A DNA stretch of 64,000 nucleotides from Lachnospiraceae bacterium (GTDB lineage: Bacteria; Bacillota; Clostridia; Lachnospirales; Lachnospiraceae): contig JAFZUY010000003.1 in assembly GCA_017618075.1 (NCBI GenBank), forward strand, positions 62,001 to 126,000, read 5' to 3'. How positions within the stretch are numbered: position 1 is the first letter of the stretch; each line of letters opens with the position of its first letter. A model generated the notes under the pieces. That model was not told where the DNA came from and ran no database searches. It saw only the letters and a program-made list of their open reading frames with translations. Of the stretch, positions 18,901 through 27,272 are shown piece after piece. A program made the translations under genes and the position numbers.

Positions 18901-19189
18901 GAACAGTACCGTAGACTTTACTTTTACCGGAGTCTTTGAATATGGCGGAACAGATTATTATATCCAGAAGGGTGCAATTAAGTGGGGCGTAAACGGCCTT
19001 ACAAACGTAGGAGGCACCTGGTATTACCTTAAGAACAGTGCTGTTGTGAAAGGTTACACCGGATTGGTAGAGTACAACAATACATTGTATTATGTTCAAA
19101 AAGGTGTACTTAAATGGGGTTATTACGGAACCGTAACTTATAACGGAAAGAAATATGATGTAAGGAACAGTACGGCTAATAAACAGTAA
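15941..19189 (+). CDS. Secreted transglutaminase-like protein with WYYV repeats
   Basis: 1082 residues. Signal peptide ending near ALA (about 28); an acidic tandem-repeat spacer (about 40-195); transglutaminase-like domain (about 225-545) with Cys451 (VCEGYAKGFAYL), His486 (PHMWN) and Asp502 (LVDIAF) as a full triad; a beta-sandwich domain (about 560-655); then 19 WYYV repeats. Bacterial secreted members of this superfamily act as peptidases or cross-linkers on proteins or peptide stems; the substrate is unknown. The strong RBS AGAGGGGAG fixes the start. The stop overlaps the flippase ATG (TAATG), so the two are translationally coupled, tying this surface protein to the polysaccharide operon. 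The upstream paralogue at base 1 lacks the nucleophile. Confidence 0.8.
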   Translation: MKKAVSRVLCFVLSSLMAFYCVDLTALAYEGPESVNAENTIVSESSFDGENDEEVLIIDSGDDELIVEDFSDNSIQEDEEIAGTEESTDEEVADDENSEDTINDFDENSDDETNEIVENSEDAINDFVENSDDEINEIVENSDEEINDDIENSEDVTDDFSDEIATEDAVESEEVVEIPQTTSEIEIDEDEIFYVEDFDNDSLLYDYLDSKISGSKNTVYFSGNMSGNKLSGINRLMYEKAKTLFVRVANGEEEYCVSELKFSELGIDTEKSYTAAELGVSSIVNSDGGLSDEAKTAIKKKYGLDTYNSSEIFKAVLRDCPYERYWMGLQCSTNGIGYRQTSENGEYKISLYGDNLSIYFKVSADYVSTKGVYYVDTTKTKAVSKAIDKVNSIVENAKDSGDLEKVKYYKNQICQLTDYNYDAANDSDLEYGNPWQLIWIFDGDPNTKVVCEGYAKGFAYLCEKTAFSDAGIYCYLVTGQANNGPHMWNILHWSDNKNYLVDIAFCDTANSDAFFMKNPVSGTAGSDYAFNSSGSKVYYYFDSETKKAYTVKELTLNVEIYAELTDFYVNYDSDIIAGKPATFTVLKQGGTSNCQYKLDYIKPTGQGVYGGTQFLTTHIFETTFDSAGTYELKFTIKDVGDGNKSVSDTISVQVYEDKNAAKVTGLFKRDDGKWIYFKDGVRQSNYTGLVYHTDGNWYYVQKGEIVWGVNTLVQYNGTWYYVKNSTVNFGFTGIFGYGGTDYYIQKGVLKWGVDGLVSVGGTWYYLKNSAVQKNYSNLVYHNGSWYYVQKGILVWGVNTLVQYNGTWYYVKNSKVDFNFTGIFGYGGTDYYIQKGVLKWGVEGLVNYNGTWYYVKNSAVQKNYSNLVYHSGSWYYVQKGILVWGVNTLVQYNGTWYYVKNSTVDFNYTGIFTYGGTDYYIQKGAIKWGVNGLTNVGGTWYYLKNSALQKGYTGLVQLGSSWYYVQKGVLKWGENTLVQYNGTWYYVKNSTVDFTFTGVFEYGGTDYYIQKGAIKWGVNGLTNVGGTWYYLKNSAVVKGYTGLVEYNNTLYYVQKGVLKWGYYGTVTYNGKKYDVRNSTANKQ
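16226..16425 (+). repeat. Acidic tandem repeat (ENS-D/E-INDF type)
   Basis: In-frame imperfect repeats of 12-14 codons, encoding variants of ENSEDAINDF and ENSDDEINEIV. The DNA units are close copies, so copy number could vary by slippage. The product is a negatively charged extended spacer between signal peptide and catalytic domain. Confidence 0.7.
17930..19185 (+). repeat. Aromatic WYYV repeat array, 19 units
   Basis: The longest of the three arrays, with the four-unit cycle repeated almost five times. Internal copies (for example 18050-18290 and 18310-18560) are very similar to each other, which suggests expansion by unequal recombination. Confidence 0.85.
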
Positions 19190-20709
19190 TGAAACAAAAA
19201 TCAATTAAACTCAATTTTTTGATGAACTCGCTGCTTTCGATATCGAGTATCATTTTTCCGATAATAACATTTCCGTACATTTCGAGAATTCTTACGAATG
19301 TTGGAACAGGAAAGATAGCAACGGCAACATCGGTAATTGCATATTTTAATATCTTTGCGCAGCTCGGTATACCTACTTATGGTGTCCGGGCTTGTGCTAA
19401 GGTTAGAGACGATAAAGAAAAATTAACAAGGACTGCACACGAATTGCTTATGATTAATCTTATTATGTCGGCATTTATGTACGTCCTTCTTTTCTTTGCC
19501 ATTCTTTTCGTACCTATTCTCAGAGATGATAAGATACTGTATATCATTACTTCGGCAACGATTCTTCTTACATCAATCGGTATGGAATGGCTTTATAAGG
19601 CCCTTGAACAGTATACGTATATTACAATCAGATCCGTGATATTCAAGATGATAGCTATCGGACTTATGTTTTTGCTGGTGCATGAGCAGAAGGATTATGT
19701 AATATACGGCGGAATAGCTATATTTGCTTCATCCGCATCATATATTCTAAACTTCATCAATTTACGGAAATATATCGATTTAAAGCCTGTTGGAGGATAC
19801 GATCTTAAAAGACATTTAAAGCCTGTCGGAATATTCTTAGCAATGTCATGTGCGACAACGATATATACGAACCTTGATACGGTAATGCTTCGTGTAATGA
19901 CGGATGAAGGAGAGGTAGGACTGTATAATGCGGCAGTTAAAATAAAAACTGTGCTTTTATCGGTGGTTACATCTCTTGGAGCAGTTTTACTTCCGAGAGT
20001 TTCATACTACATTGAAAATAAAATGTTCGATGAGTTTAAGAATGTATCTGCAAAAGCCATTAATTTTGTTCTTGTGTTTGCCGGCGGAGCGACGATTTTC
20101 TTTGTTTTTATGGCAAATCAATGTATAATGTTGATAAGCGGTGAGGGCTTTGCGGGATCGATTGTGCCGATGCAGATAATCGTGCCCACAATACTTATCA
20201 TAGGTCTCAGCAATATTTTCGGAATTCAGATGCTGGTACCTCTCGGAAAAGAAAAAGCTCTTTTAGGAGCTGAAATCGGCGGAGCGATAATAGATATGGT
20301 TTTGAATGCTATTTTGATACCGTTTTTCCGTTCGGCCGGTGCATCTATAGGAACACTCGTTGCCGAGATATTTGTAACGACGTATCTTTTTATATATCTT
20401 AGAAATGAATTAAAGGGTGTATTAAAAAGAATCAAGCTTGTAAAGATATTGTTCTCGTTGGCGGTAGCAACGGGAATCATGATAGGAACTATGTATTTGT
20501 CGGGGCGATATATCCTTCCGGGACTATATGACTCCATTTTTTACAGATTTCCCAATATAGATTATAGGGTTGAAATAAAAAGTTTTATAGAGCTTTTTAT
20601 TTCTTTTGTTATGTTTTCTGCCGGTTATCTTTTAATGTTAATTGTTAACAGGGAGAGTTTAACGCTTGAAATACTCGGAAGTATTAAAGCTAAGCTTAAA
20701 ATCAAATAG
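19189..20709 (+). CDS. Wzx-like polysaccharide flippase
   Basis: 506 residues and about 14 hydrophobic segments. The N-terminus LNFLMNSLLSISSIIFPIITFPYISRIL is the typical start of the polysaccharide transporter (PST/MATE-like) family, and GTGKIATATSVIAYF and ATTIYTNLDTVMLR are also family-like. It flips lipid-linked repeat units across the membrane for polymerisation by the Wzy-like proteins. It is the only flippase in the window, although there are two polymerases. Its ATG overlaps the stop of the transglutaminase-like gene by one base. Confidence 0.9.
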   Translation: MKQKSIKLNFLMNSLLSISSIIFPIITFPYISRILTNVGTGKIATATSVIAYFNIFAQLGIPTYGVRACAKVRDDKEKLTRTAHELLMINLIMSAFMYVLLFFAILFVPILRDDKILYIITSATILLTSIGMEWLYKALEQYTYITIRSVIFKMIAIGLMFLLVHEQKDYVIYGGIAIFASSASYILNFINLRKYIDLKPVGGYDLKRHLKPVGIFLAMSCATTIYTNLDTVMLRVMTDEGEVGLYNAAVKIKTVLLSVVTSLGAVLLPRVSYYIENKMFDEFKNVSAKAINFVLVFAGGATIFFVFMANQCIMLISGEGFAGSIVPMQIIVPTILIIGLSNIFGIQMLVPLGKEKALLGAEIGGAIIDMVLNAILIPFFRSAGASIGTLVAEIFVTTYLFIYLRNELKGVLKRIKLVKILFSLAVATGIMIGTMYLSGRYILPGLYDSIFYRFPNIDYRVEIKSFIELFISFVMFSAGYLLMLIVNRESLTLEILGSIKAKLKIK

Positions 20710-20745
20710 GATATTATTCTTACGTATTTTGAAAGGTTTATTGAT

Positions 20746-21984
20746 ATGAAAATTGCAGTTGCGGGAACAGGATATGTTGGTTTATCGCTGGCCGTTTTGT
20801 TATCTCAACATAACGAAGTTGTGGCGGTAGATATTGTTGAAGATAAGGTTGATAAATTGAATAATTGGGAAAGCCCGATTAAGGATGATTATATAGAAAA
20901 GTTTCTTTTGGAACATGAGGAAAGAAACCTTAATCTTTGTGCAACAACAGATGGGGCAAGTGCTTATAAAGATGCGGATTATGTTATCGTAGCGGCTCCC
21001 ACAAATTACGATCCCGTTAAAAACTTTTTCGACTGTTCCGCGGTTGAGGCTGTTATTGATTTGGTTTTAAAGAGCAGCGATACTGCCATGATGGTTATTA
21101 AATCCACAATACCCGTAGGATATACAGAGTCTGTAAGGAAGAAGTTTAACACCGACAGAATTATTTTCAGCCCTGAATTCTTAAGAGAATCCAAGGCTCT
21201 TTATGATAATCTTTATCCCAACAGAATTATTGTCGGATGTGATGATTCAAGTCGGGAAAAAGCAGCTGCTTTTGCCAATCTTTTGGTTGAAGGTGCAAGC
21301 AAAAAAGATATTGAAGTACTTCAGATGGGCTTTACCGAAGCGGAAGCCGTAAAACTGTTTGCCAATACGTATCTGGCACTGAGAGTATCCTTTTTTAACG
21401 AATTGGATACATATGCGGAGATGAAAGGACTCGACACCGCACAAATCATTAAGGGTGTTTCTTTGGATCCTCGTGTCGGAGATTTTTATAATAATCCTTC
21501 TTTTGGATATGGCGGATATTGTCTACCCAAAGATACAAAACAATTACTGGCAAATTATCAGGATGTTCCCGAAAATCTCATTCAGGCCATAGTTGAGAGC
21601 AACAGAACAAGAAAAGATTTCATAGCCGACAGAGTGCTCAAACTGGCGGGCTATTATGATTATTTCAACAGAGGCGATTATTCCGCCAACAATGAGAAAA
21701 AGTGTATCATCGGTGTTTACAGACTTACGATGAAGAGTAATTCGGATAATTTCCGTCAAAGCTCCATTCAGGGCGTTATGAAAAGAATTAAGGCTAAAGG
21801 TGCAACCGTGATCGTATATGAGCCTTCATTGGAAGACGGAAGTTCATTCTTCGGAAGTATTGTAGTCAATGATATAGAGAAGTTTAAGAAGGACTGCGAT
21901 GCTATTATAGCCAACAGATACGACAGCATTCTGGACGATGTTGAGGATAAGGTTTATACGAGAGATCTCTTTAGGAGAGACTGA
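20746..21984 (+). CDS. ugd: UDP-glucose 6-dehydrogenase
   Basis: 412 residues, full length. It oxidises UDP-glucose to UDP-glucuronate with two NAD. Motifs: Rossmann GTGYVGLS at the N-terminus; [18 protein letters not shown]; the central-domain [16 protein letters not shown]; and [13 protein letters not shown] with the catalytic Cys259. The C-terminal UDP-binding domain follows. It indicates that the polymer contains glucuronate or a sugar derived from it. RBS GAAAGG lies about 11 bases upstream. Galactose or mannosamine dehydrogenases are related, but the KDTKQ form and length fit Ugd best. Confidence 0.92.
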   Translation: MKIAVAGTGYVGLSLAVLLSQHNEVVAVDIVEDKVDKLNNWESPIKDDYIEKFLLEHEERNLNLCATTDGASAYKDADYVIVAAPTNYDPVKNFFDCSAVEAVIDLVLKSSDTAMMVIKSTIPVGYTESVRKKFNTDRIIFSPEFLRESKALYDNLYPNRIIVGCDDSSREKAAAFANLLVEGASKKDIEVLQMGFTEAEAVKLFANTYLALRVSFFNELDTYAEMKGLDTAQIIKGVSLDPRVGDFYNNPSFGYGGYCLPKDTKQLLANYQDVPENLIQAIVESNRTRKDFIADRVLKLAGYYDYFNRGDYSANNEKKCIIGVYRLTMKSNSDNFRQSSIQGVMKRIKAKGATVIVYEPSLEDGSSFFGSIVVNDIEKFKKDCDAIIANRYDSILDDVEDKVYTRDLFRRD

Positions 21985-22021
21985 TAAAAGATAAAAAAGA
22001 GAGCGTGGAAGATTTCATAAA

Positions 22022-22822
22022 ATGAGGCAGCTTGATTCGGATGAAATAAAAAAATATACTTTCAATATCCTTTGTGATTTTGCGGAATTCTGTGATAAAA
22101 ACGGTATTCGTTACTATCTTTCCGGAGGAACGATGCTTGGAGCAATAAGGCACAAAGGTTTTATTCCGTGGGATGATGATATTGATGTTCTTGTTCCCCG
22201 TCCCGATTTTGACAGAATGCATACAATACTCAAAGAAACCTGCGTTAAACCCTATTATAAACTCGAGGGTTATAATGCGGGAGTCGGATATTATCCTTTT
22301 GCCAAGCTCGTAGATGTGCGAACAAAAGTGATTAACGAATATTCTACCGTTGACAATAATCTTTGGATAGATATATTTCCGATGGACGGACTTCCCGATG
22401 ATATTGAAAGTTGTGATGAAATCTTAAGTTTTGCATCTCCGCTTAAGATAAATTATAACAGAGCATTTGCCAAGGTTGGTAAAGGTAAGAATATTATAAG
22501 AACAATAGGAAAAATTCCGATTAAGATATATTTAAATCTTTTTGGATTAAAGAAAGTAACGAAGAAGATTGATACCTTAGCACGAAAATATCCGTTTGAA
22601 GAAAGTGAATATGTTGCGGGTATTGCCTGGAGTGTCGGGCCTAGGGAACGAATGAGAAGAGAAGATTATGTTCCTGTGGTGGATGTGGAATTTAACGGAA
22701 AAATGTTTCATGCTCCTGCATGCTGGGATACGTATCTTAAGCAAATGTTTGGAGATTATATGAAACTTCCTCCCGAGGATCAAAGAATTAACCATAGCAA
22801 CATTGTTTACATCACGGAATAA
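22022..22822 (+). CDS. LicD family phosphotransferase
   Basis: 266 residues. The N-terminal block YYLSGGTMLGAIRHKGFIPW followed by DDDIDV is diagnostic of LicD proteins (nucleotidyltransferase-fold enzymes). LicD moves a phospho-alcohol such as phosphocholine or phosphoribitol from a CDP donor to a glycan. Together with the IspD/TarI-like enzyme at 14069 it suggests a phosphodiester substituent on the polymer. Which alcohol is used cannot be read from the sequence. GGAAG lies about ten bases before the ATG. Confidence 0.88.
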   Translation: MRQLDSDEIKKYTFNILCDFAEFCDKNGIRYYLSGGTMLGAIRHKGFIPWDDDIDVLVPRPDFDRMHTILKETCVKPYYKLEGYNAGVGYYPFAKLVDVRTKVINEYSTVDNNLWIDIFPMDGLPDDIESCDEILSFASPLKINYNRAFAKVGKGKNIIRTIGKIPIKIYLNLFGLKKVTKKIDTLARKYPFEESEYVAGIAWSVGPRERMRREDYVPVVDVEFNGKMFHAPACWDTYLKQMFGDYMKLPPEDQRINHSNIVYITE

Positions 22823-22845
22823 ACAGAAGTTTGAAAGGATGTTAA

Positions 22846-23904
22846 ATGGGTTTTTGTAATACACTGTCAAAAGACATTGAAAACATTATAGAATCAAACA
22901 TAATACCCTGGGAAGAGTATAAGGGAAGCAATATAATGGTTTCGGGAGCCACCGGACTGGTCGGCTCTCTTTTGTGCATTTCTCTTTTATCAGCGAATAA
23001 AAAATATAATCTCGGGTTAAAGGTTTTTGCTGTTGTTCGCAATGAACAGAAGGCTGAGAGTGTATTTTATGATCTCATAAAAGATGAAAGTTTTGTACTT
23101 GTAAAAGGCGATATATGCTCAGAACTTAATGTAAAAGAGAGCATTGATTATATCTTTCATTGTGCTTCGGTTACAACATCCAAATATATGGTGTCTAATC
23201 CGGTGGAAACAATTGAGACTTCGATATTCGGAACGCATAATATATTAAAATTTGCATCCGAAAAGAATGTGAAAAGTTTTATATATCTTTCTTCAATGGA
23301 AATGTATGGAACATTTGATTCTGACATTGAGGTTAGGGAAAATAATATCGGATATCTGGATCCGCTGGCAATCAGAAGCAATTATCCGGAATGTAAAAGA
23401 TTATGCGAGAATATGTGTGAGGCATTTTATTCAGAGTACAATGTTCCGATACGAATAGCGAGATTATCTCAGATGTTTGGAGCAGGCGTAAGACCTGACG
23501 ACAACAGAGTTTTTGCACAATTTGCCAAAGCGGTTATTACGGGAGAAGATATCGTTCTTCATACCAAAGGCCTGTCGGAAGGAAATTATTGTTACACAAC
23601 CGACAGCATTAAAGCGTTGTTGCTTATTGCCGTAAAGGGCGAGCCGGGAGAAGCTTACAATGTTGTTAATCCCACGACGCATACAACAATTGCCAATATG
23701 GCGAATATGATTGCAAATGAAATTGCCAAGGGAAATATTAAAGTGGTATTTGATATTCCCGAGGAAAATATTTACGGATATGCCACAGAAACCAGGATGA
23801 AACTTAATTCCGATAAACTTAAATCTTTGGGATGGAAACCGGAAATCGATTTAAAGACGGCATATGAAAGACTGATTCAGTATTACAGGGAAGTGGGCAT
23901 TTAA
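22846..23904 (+). CDS. NAD-dependent sugar epimerase/dehydratase (extended SDR)
   Basis: 352 residues. Rossmann glycine motif GATGLVGSLL at about 28-37, active-site YPECK (Tyr-x3-Lys) after a Ser-rich strand (YLSSMEMYG), and ITGEDIVLHTKGLSEGNYCY in the substrate domain. It belongs with nucleotide-sugar 4-epimerases, 4,6-dehydratases and UDP-glucuronate decarboxylases; family members of this form often sit next to LicD genes. With Ugd two genes upstream, modification of UDP-glucuronate is one possibility. The exact reaction is not assignable. AAAGGA seven bases upstream supports the start. Confidence 0.8.
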   Translation: MGFCNTLSKDIENIIESNIIPWEEYKGSNIMVSGATGLVGSLLCISLLSANKKYNLGLKVFAVVRNEQKAESVFYDLIKDESFVLVKGDICSELNVKESIDYIFHCASVTTSKYMVSNPVETIETSIFGTHNILKFASEKNVKSFIYLSSMEMYGTFDSDIEVRENNIGYLDPLAIRSNYPECKRLCENMCEAFYSEYNVPIRIARLSQMFGAGVRPDDNRVFAQFAKAVITGEDIVLHTKGLSEGNYCYTTDSIKALLLIAVKGEPGEAYNVVNPTTHTTIANMANMIANEIAKGNIKVVFDIPEENIYGYATETRMKLNSDKLKSLGWKPEIDLKTAYERLIQYYREVGI

Positions 23905-23940
23905 TTGCAGAAAATTTGCGAAAAAAGGATGGAAGCGGAA

Positions 23941-25059
23941 ATGTTTGATTATTTAATTGTTGGTGCAGGATTATATGGAGCAACCTGTGCCAGAGAGTTA
24001 ACTGATATGGGTAAATCGGTTCTTGTAATCGATAAAAGAAAACATATCGGAGGAAATGTTTATACCGAAAAAATTGAAGGAATAAATGTTCATAAATACG
24101 GCGCACATATTTTTCATACCAACAATAAAACAGTATGGGATTATGTGAATAAGTTTGCAACTTTTAATCGTTTTACCAATTCACCCGTTGCCAATTATAA
24201 AGGTGAAATTTATTCTCTTCCGTTTAACATGTATACATTTAACAAAATGTGGGGAGTGGTAACTCCCGAAGAGGCAGCAGCAAAGATTGAGGAACAAAGA
24301 AAAGAAGCTTCCTTTACCGAACCGAGCAATTTAGAGGAACAGGCTATATCTCTGGTAGGAAAAGACATTTATGAGAAACTGATAAAGGGATATACGCAAA
24401 AACAATGGGGACGCCCCTGCGATCAGTTACCTGCTTTTATTATCAAACGCCTTCCCGTTCGATTAAGCTATGATAATAATTATTTCAACGCATTGTATCA
24501 GGGGATTCCGGTTGGCGGATATACCAAAATGGTTGAAAATATGTTAAAAGGAATCGAAGTTAAACTTGATTGTGATTATTTTTCCAATCGAAACGAACTG
24601 GATTCAATTGCAAAGAAAGTAATATATACAGGTCCGATAGATGAATTTTATGATTACTGCTTTGGTAATCTGGAATACAGATCTGTAAGATTTGAAAACG
24701 AAACACTTGACATTCCAAACTTCCAGGGAAATGCTGCCGTAAACTATACGGATCCGGATACTCCATGGACACGTATAATTGAACATAAATGGTTTGAATT
24801 CGGCAAAGATGAGAATGGACAGGAACTCCCTAAAACCGTTATAAGCCGTGAGTACAGTTCCGAATGGAAATTGGGCGATGAACCGTACTATCCCGTAAAT
24901 GATGAGAAAAACAATGAATTATACAAAAAGTATAAAGAAAAAGCTGAACAGGAAAGCAAAGTAATCTCTGGCGGACGTCTTGGAGAATACAAGTATTACG
25001 ATATGGATCAGGTAATTGGTGAGGCATTGGAAAAAGCCAAATTACTTTTGGCTGAATAA
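23941..25059 (+). CDS. glf: UDP-galactopyranose mutase
   Basis: 372 residues from the ATG at 23941 (AAGGATGG eight bases upstream); a longer frame from a TTG at 23905 has no RBS and extends beyond the usual family start. It converts UDP-galactopyranose to UDP-galactofuranose using reduced FAD. Motifs: FAD-binding YLIVGAGLYGATCARE, KRKHIGGNVYT, HKYGAHIFHTNN, and KGYTQKQWGRP with the conserved Trp region. The length matches the family. It implies galactofuranose in the polymer. Confidence 0.95.
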   Translation: MFDYLIVGAGLYGATCARELTDMGKSVLVIDKRKHIGGNVYTEKIEGINVHKYGAHIFHTNNKTVWDYVNKFATFNRFTNSPVANYKGEIYSLPFNMYTFNKMWGVVTPEEAAAKIEEQRKEASFTEPSNLEEQAISLVGKDIYEKLIKGYTQKQWGRPCDQLPAFIIKRLPVRLSYDNNYFNALYQGIPVGGYTKMVENMLKGIEVKLDCDYFSNRNELDSIAKKVIYTGPIDEFYDYCFGNLEYRSVRFENETLDIPNFQGNAAVNYTDPDTPWTRIIEHKWFEFGKDENGQELPKTVISREYSSEWKLGDEPYYPVNDEKNNELYKKYKEKAEQESKVISGGRLGEYKYYDMDQVIGEALEKAKLLLAE

Positions 25060-25100
25060 CTTTTTTCAATGTTTAAAACAGTTAAGGATTTTGAATAAAT

Positions 25101-26168
25101 ATGGAACTGAAGGACGAGATTAAACCCGTAACCGATATTTCAATCATAATCCCTGCTTACAATGCGGGAAGCACTATTGAACGTGCCGTAAAGAGTATTG
25201 TCGATTCGGGACTGCAAAATTATGAAATTATAATTGTTGAAAACGGCTCGAATGACAATACAGATGATGCGGTTTCGACAATTCAAAGGGATTATTCAGT
25301 CAATCTGCTTTATCTTCATTCTGAAAAGGGTGTATCAAATGCAAGAAATTCAGGTGTGGATAATTCCAAGGGGAAATGGATATTATTCATGGATGCGGAT
25401 GATTATTATCTGCCGGATTTTTCGTTTAATTTGCAGGAGGATATAAAGAATCCCGCGATTGACCTGTATGTATACGGGCATAAAGCGGGTGATGAAGTAA
25501 GAAGTGTTACTGACAATACCTCTTTTTATTCTAATAACGGGGATATAAAAGAATTAAAAGGAAATGTTGAAGACTGTAAAATATTATTCTTAAATAACCC
25601 CACAAAATATATGCAGGTATGGGCAAAATTATTCAAATCCGAAATTATAAAAAATAATGGTATAAGATTTAATCCAAAATTGTCGGTGGCGGAAGACAGT
25701 GATTTTACACTAAGGTATCTTAAACATTGCGAGTCGGTCTGCTTATCGGAAAAAACAATATATAACTACAGCATATCAACGGCGGATTCTGCGGTAAGAA
25801 CGTTTGACGGAAAAAAAGCAGAAAAATATGCTTTTGCGATGCAGTCAAGCGCATCTTTAATCGAAGATGAGTCGGAGAATGTAAAAAGAGCCTATATTAA
25901 ATATGTGTTAATGCATCTTAATATTGTTATGGTAAGAGAAGTTTTTGCCGCTAAAAATGATTTGACGTATAAAGATGAATTAAAACGCATGAAGGATATA
26001 ATGCAAAACAGTTACTTTGCGGATTCACTTAAAAGTATTAAATTCAGTGAATGCAAAGGCTTGAGAATGGTTCCTCTTATTTTTGCCAAAATGCATTTAT
26101 ATCGAATTTCATCATTGGCATATATACTTCGAAGTAAATCGAACGAAAAGAAAGAGAACGGCAAATAG
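25101..26168 (+). CDS. Family 2 glycosyltransferase
   Basis: 355 residues, GT-A fold: SIIIPAYNAGSTIERAV, ENGSNDNTDD and ILFMDADDYYLP with the DxD metal site; then AEDSDFTLRYL, typical of the acceptor region in capsule enzymes. The C-terminal third is basic and helical. It transfers one sugar to the repeat unit; donor unknown. AAGGA lies about 13 bases before the ATG. The next gene starts immediately after its stop codon. Confidence 0.87.
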   Translation: MELKDEIKPVTDISIIIPAYNAGSTIERAVKSIVDSGLQNYEIIIVENGSNDNTDDAVSTIQRDYSVNLLYLHSEKGVSNARNSGVDNSKGKWILFMDADDYYLPDFSFNLQEDIKNPAIDLYVYGHKAGDEVRSVTDNTSFYSNNGDIKELKGNVEDCKILFLNNPTKYMQVWAKLFKSEIIKNNGIRFNPKLSVAEDSDFTLRYLKHCESVCLSEKTIYNYSISTADSAVRTFDGKKAEKYAFAMQSSASLIEDESENVKRAYIKYVLMHLNIVMVREVFAAKNDLTYKDELKRMKDIMQNSYFADSLKSIKFSECKGLRMVPLIFAKMHLYRISSLAYILRSKSNEKKENGK

Positions 26169-27272
26169 ATGAAGCGTATCCTGGTTTTTGGAATGACAGA
26201 AAACCCCGGCGGGGTAGAAAAAGTCATTTTAAATTATTATGAACATATAGACAGAGAAGCATTACAGTTTGATTTTTTATGCAATTCACATGAAAAAGTT
26301 GCTTATGAAGATGAACTGATTGCAATGGGCGGGAGAACTTTCCACATTACTGCCAGAAGCAAGGACATGTCAACGTACAGGAAGGAACTGGACGATGTTT
26401 TTAAGAATCATTCGTCCGAGTGGTCCGCCATATGGGTTAATGTGAGCAGTCTTGCCAATATAGATTATCTTAAAATGGCTAAAAAATACGGCATTTCCAA
26501 GAGAATCATTCACAGCCACAATTCGCAAAATATGGATTCTGCTTTGCGTGGAGTTCTTCATAAGATTAACAGAATGAGTATATCCAAGTGGGCGACTGAT
26601 TTTTGGGCCTGCTCGGAAGATGCCGCACACTGGTTTTACAATGCCAAAGTATTTCCGAAGTCTGTTTTAATTCACAATGCAATTGATGTGGATGAAATGA
26701 GATTTGACGAAAATAAGAGAGCGACCATCAGAGAAGAATACGGATGGACTGATAAGTATGTGATTGGTAATGTCGGAAGACTTCATTTTCAGAAAAACCA
26801 GTCTTTTATGATAGATATTTTTAAAGAGTACCATTCAATCAATCCTGACAGCGTTCTGGTGCTGGTAGGACAGGGCGAAGACGAAATGATACTAAAGAAT
26901 AAAGTGTCTGAATATTCACTGACTGAGAGTGTACATTTTGTCGGAATTCAAAAAGATATTCAAGGCTGGTTAAGTTCTTTTGATTTATTTTTGTTCCCTT
27001 CCGTATTTGAAGGATTAAGCGTTGCTGCACTCGAAGCACAGGCAAATGCCGTTCCGACACTGGCATCAAAAGGTGTTATTCCCGAAGAAGTCAGAATGAA
27101 CGATTCTTTTATATTTTATGAGCTGAATCAAGGGGCTGAAGCGTGGAGTAAAAAGATAGATGAAATGAGAATTCTTAAAAGAGAAAAATACGAAGTCGTT
27201 AAGAACAACTTCGTATCTAAAGGATTTGAAATATCTACGGAAGCTAAAAAGCTTCAGGATATGATAATTTAA
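26169..27272 (+). CDS. Family 4 glycosyltransferase (EpsF-like)
   Basis: 367 residues, GT-B fold. NPGGVEKVILNYYEHID at the N-terminus and, in the C-terminal domain, GNVGRLHFQKNQSFMID, VGQGEDE and PSVFEGLSVAALEAQ (E-x7-E) mark a retaining family 4 enzyme, close in pattern to EpsF of exopolysaccharide clusters. It begins at the base after the previous stop (TAGATG), so it is the last cotranscribed glycosyltransferase of this run. Its stop codon directly abuts the stop of gmd on the other strand, with no base between. Confidence 0.87.
   Translation: MKRILVFGMTENPGGVEKVILNYYEHIDREALQFDFLCNSHEKVAYEDELIAMGGRTFHITARSKDMSTYRKELDDVFKNHSSEWSAIWVNVSSLANIDYLKMAKKYGISKRIIHSHNSQNMDSALRGVLHKINRMSISKWATDFWACSEDAAHWFYNAKVFPKSVLIHNAIDVDEMRFDENKRATIREEYGWTDKYVIGNVGRLHFQKNQSFMIDIFKEYHSINPDSVLVLVGQGEDEMILKNKVSEYSLTESVHFVGIQKDIQGWLSSFDLFLFPSVFEGLSVAALEAQANAVPTLASKGVIPEEVRMNDSFIFYELNQGAEAWSKKIDEMRILKREKYEVVKNNFVSKGFEISTEAKKLQDMII

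Noticed and set aside
23905..23940. TTG start for glf
   Set aside because: No RBS and no family match before the FAD motif; the ATG at 23941 fits both.
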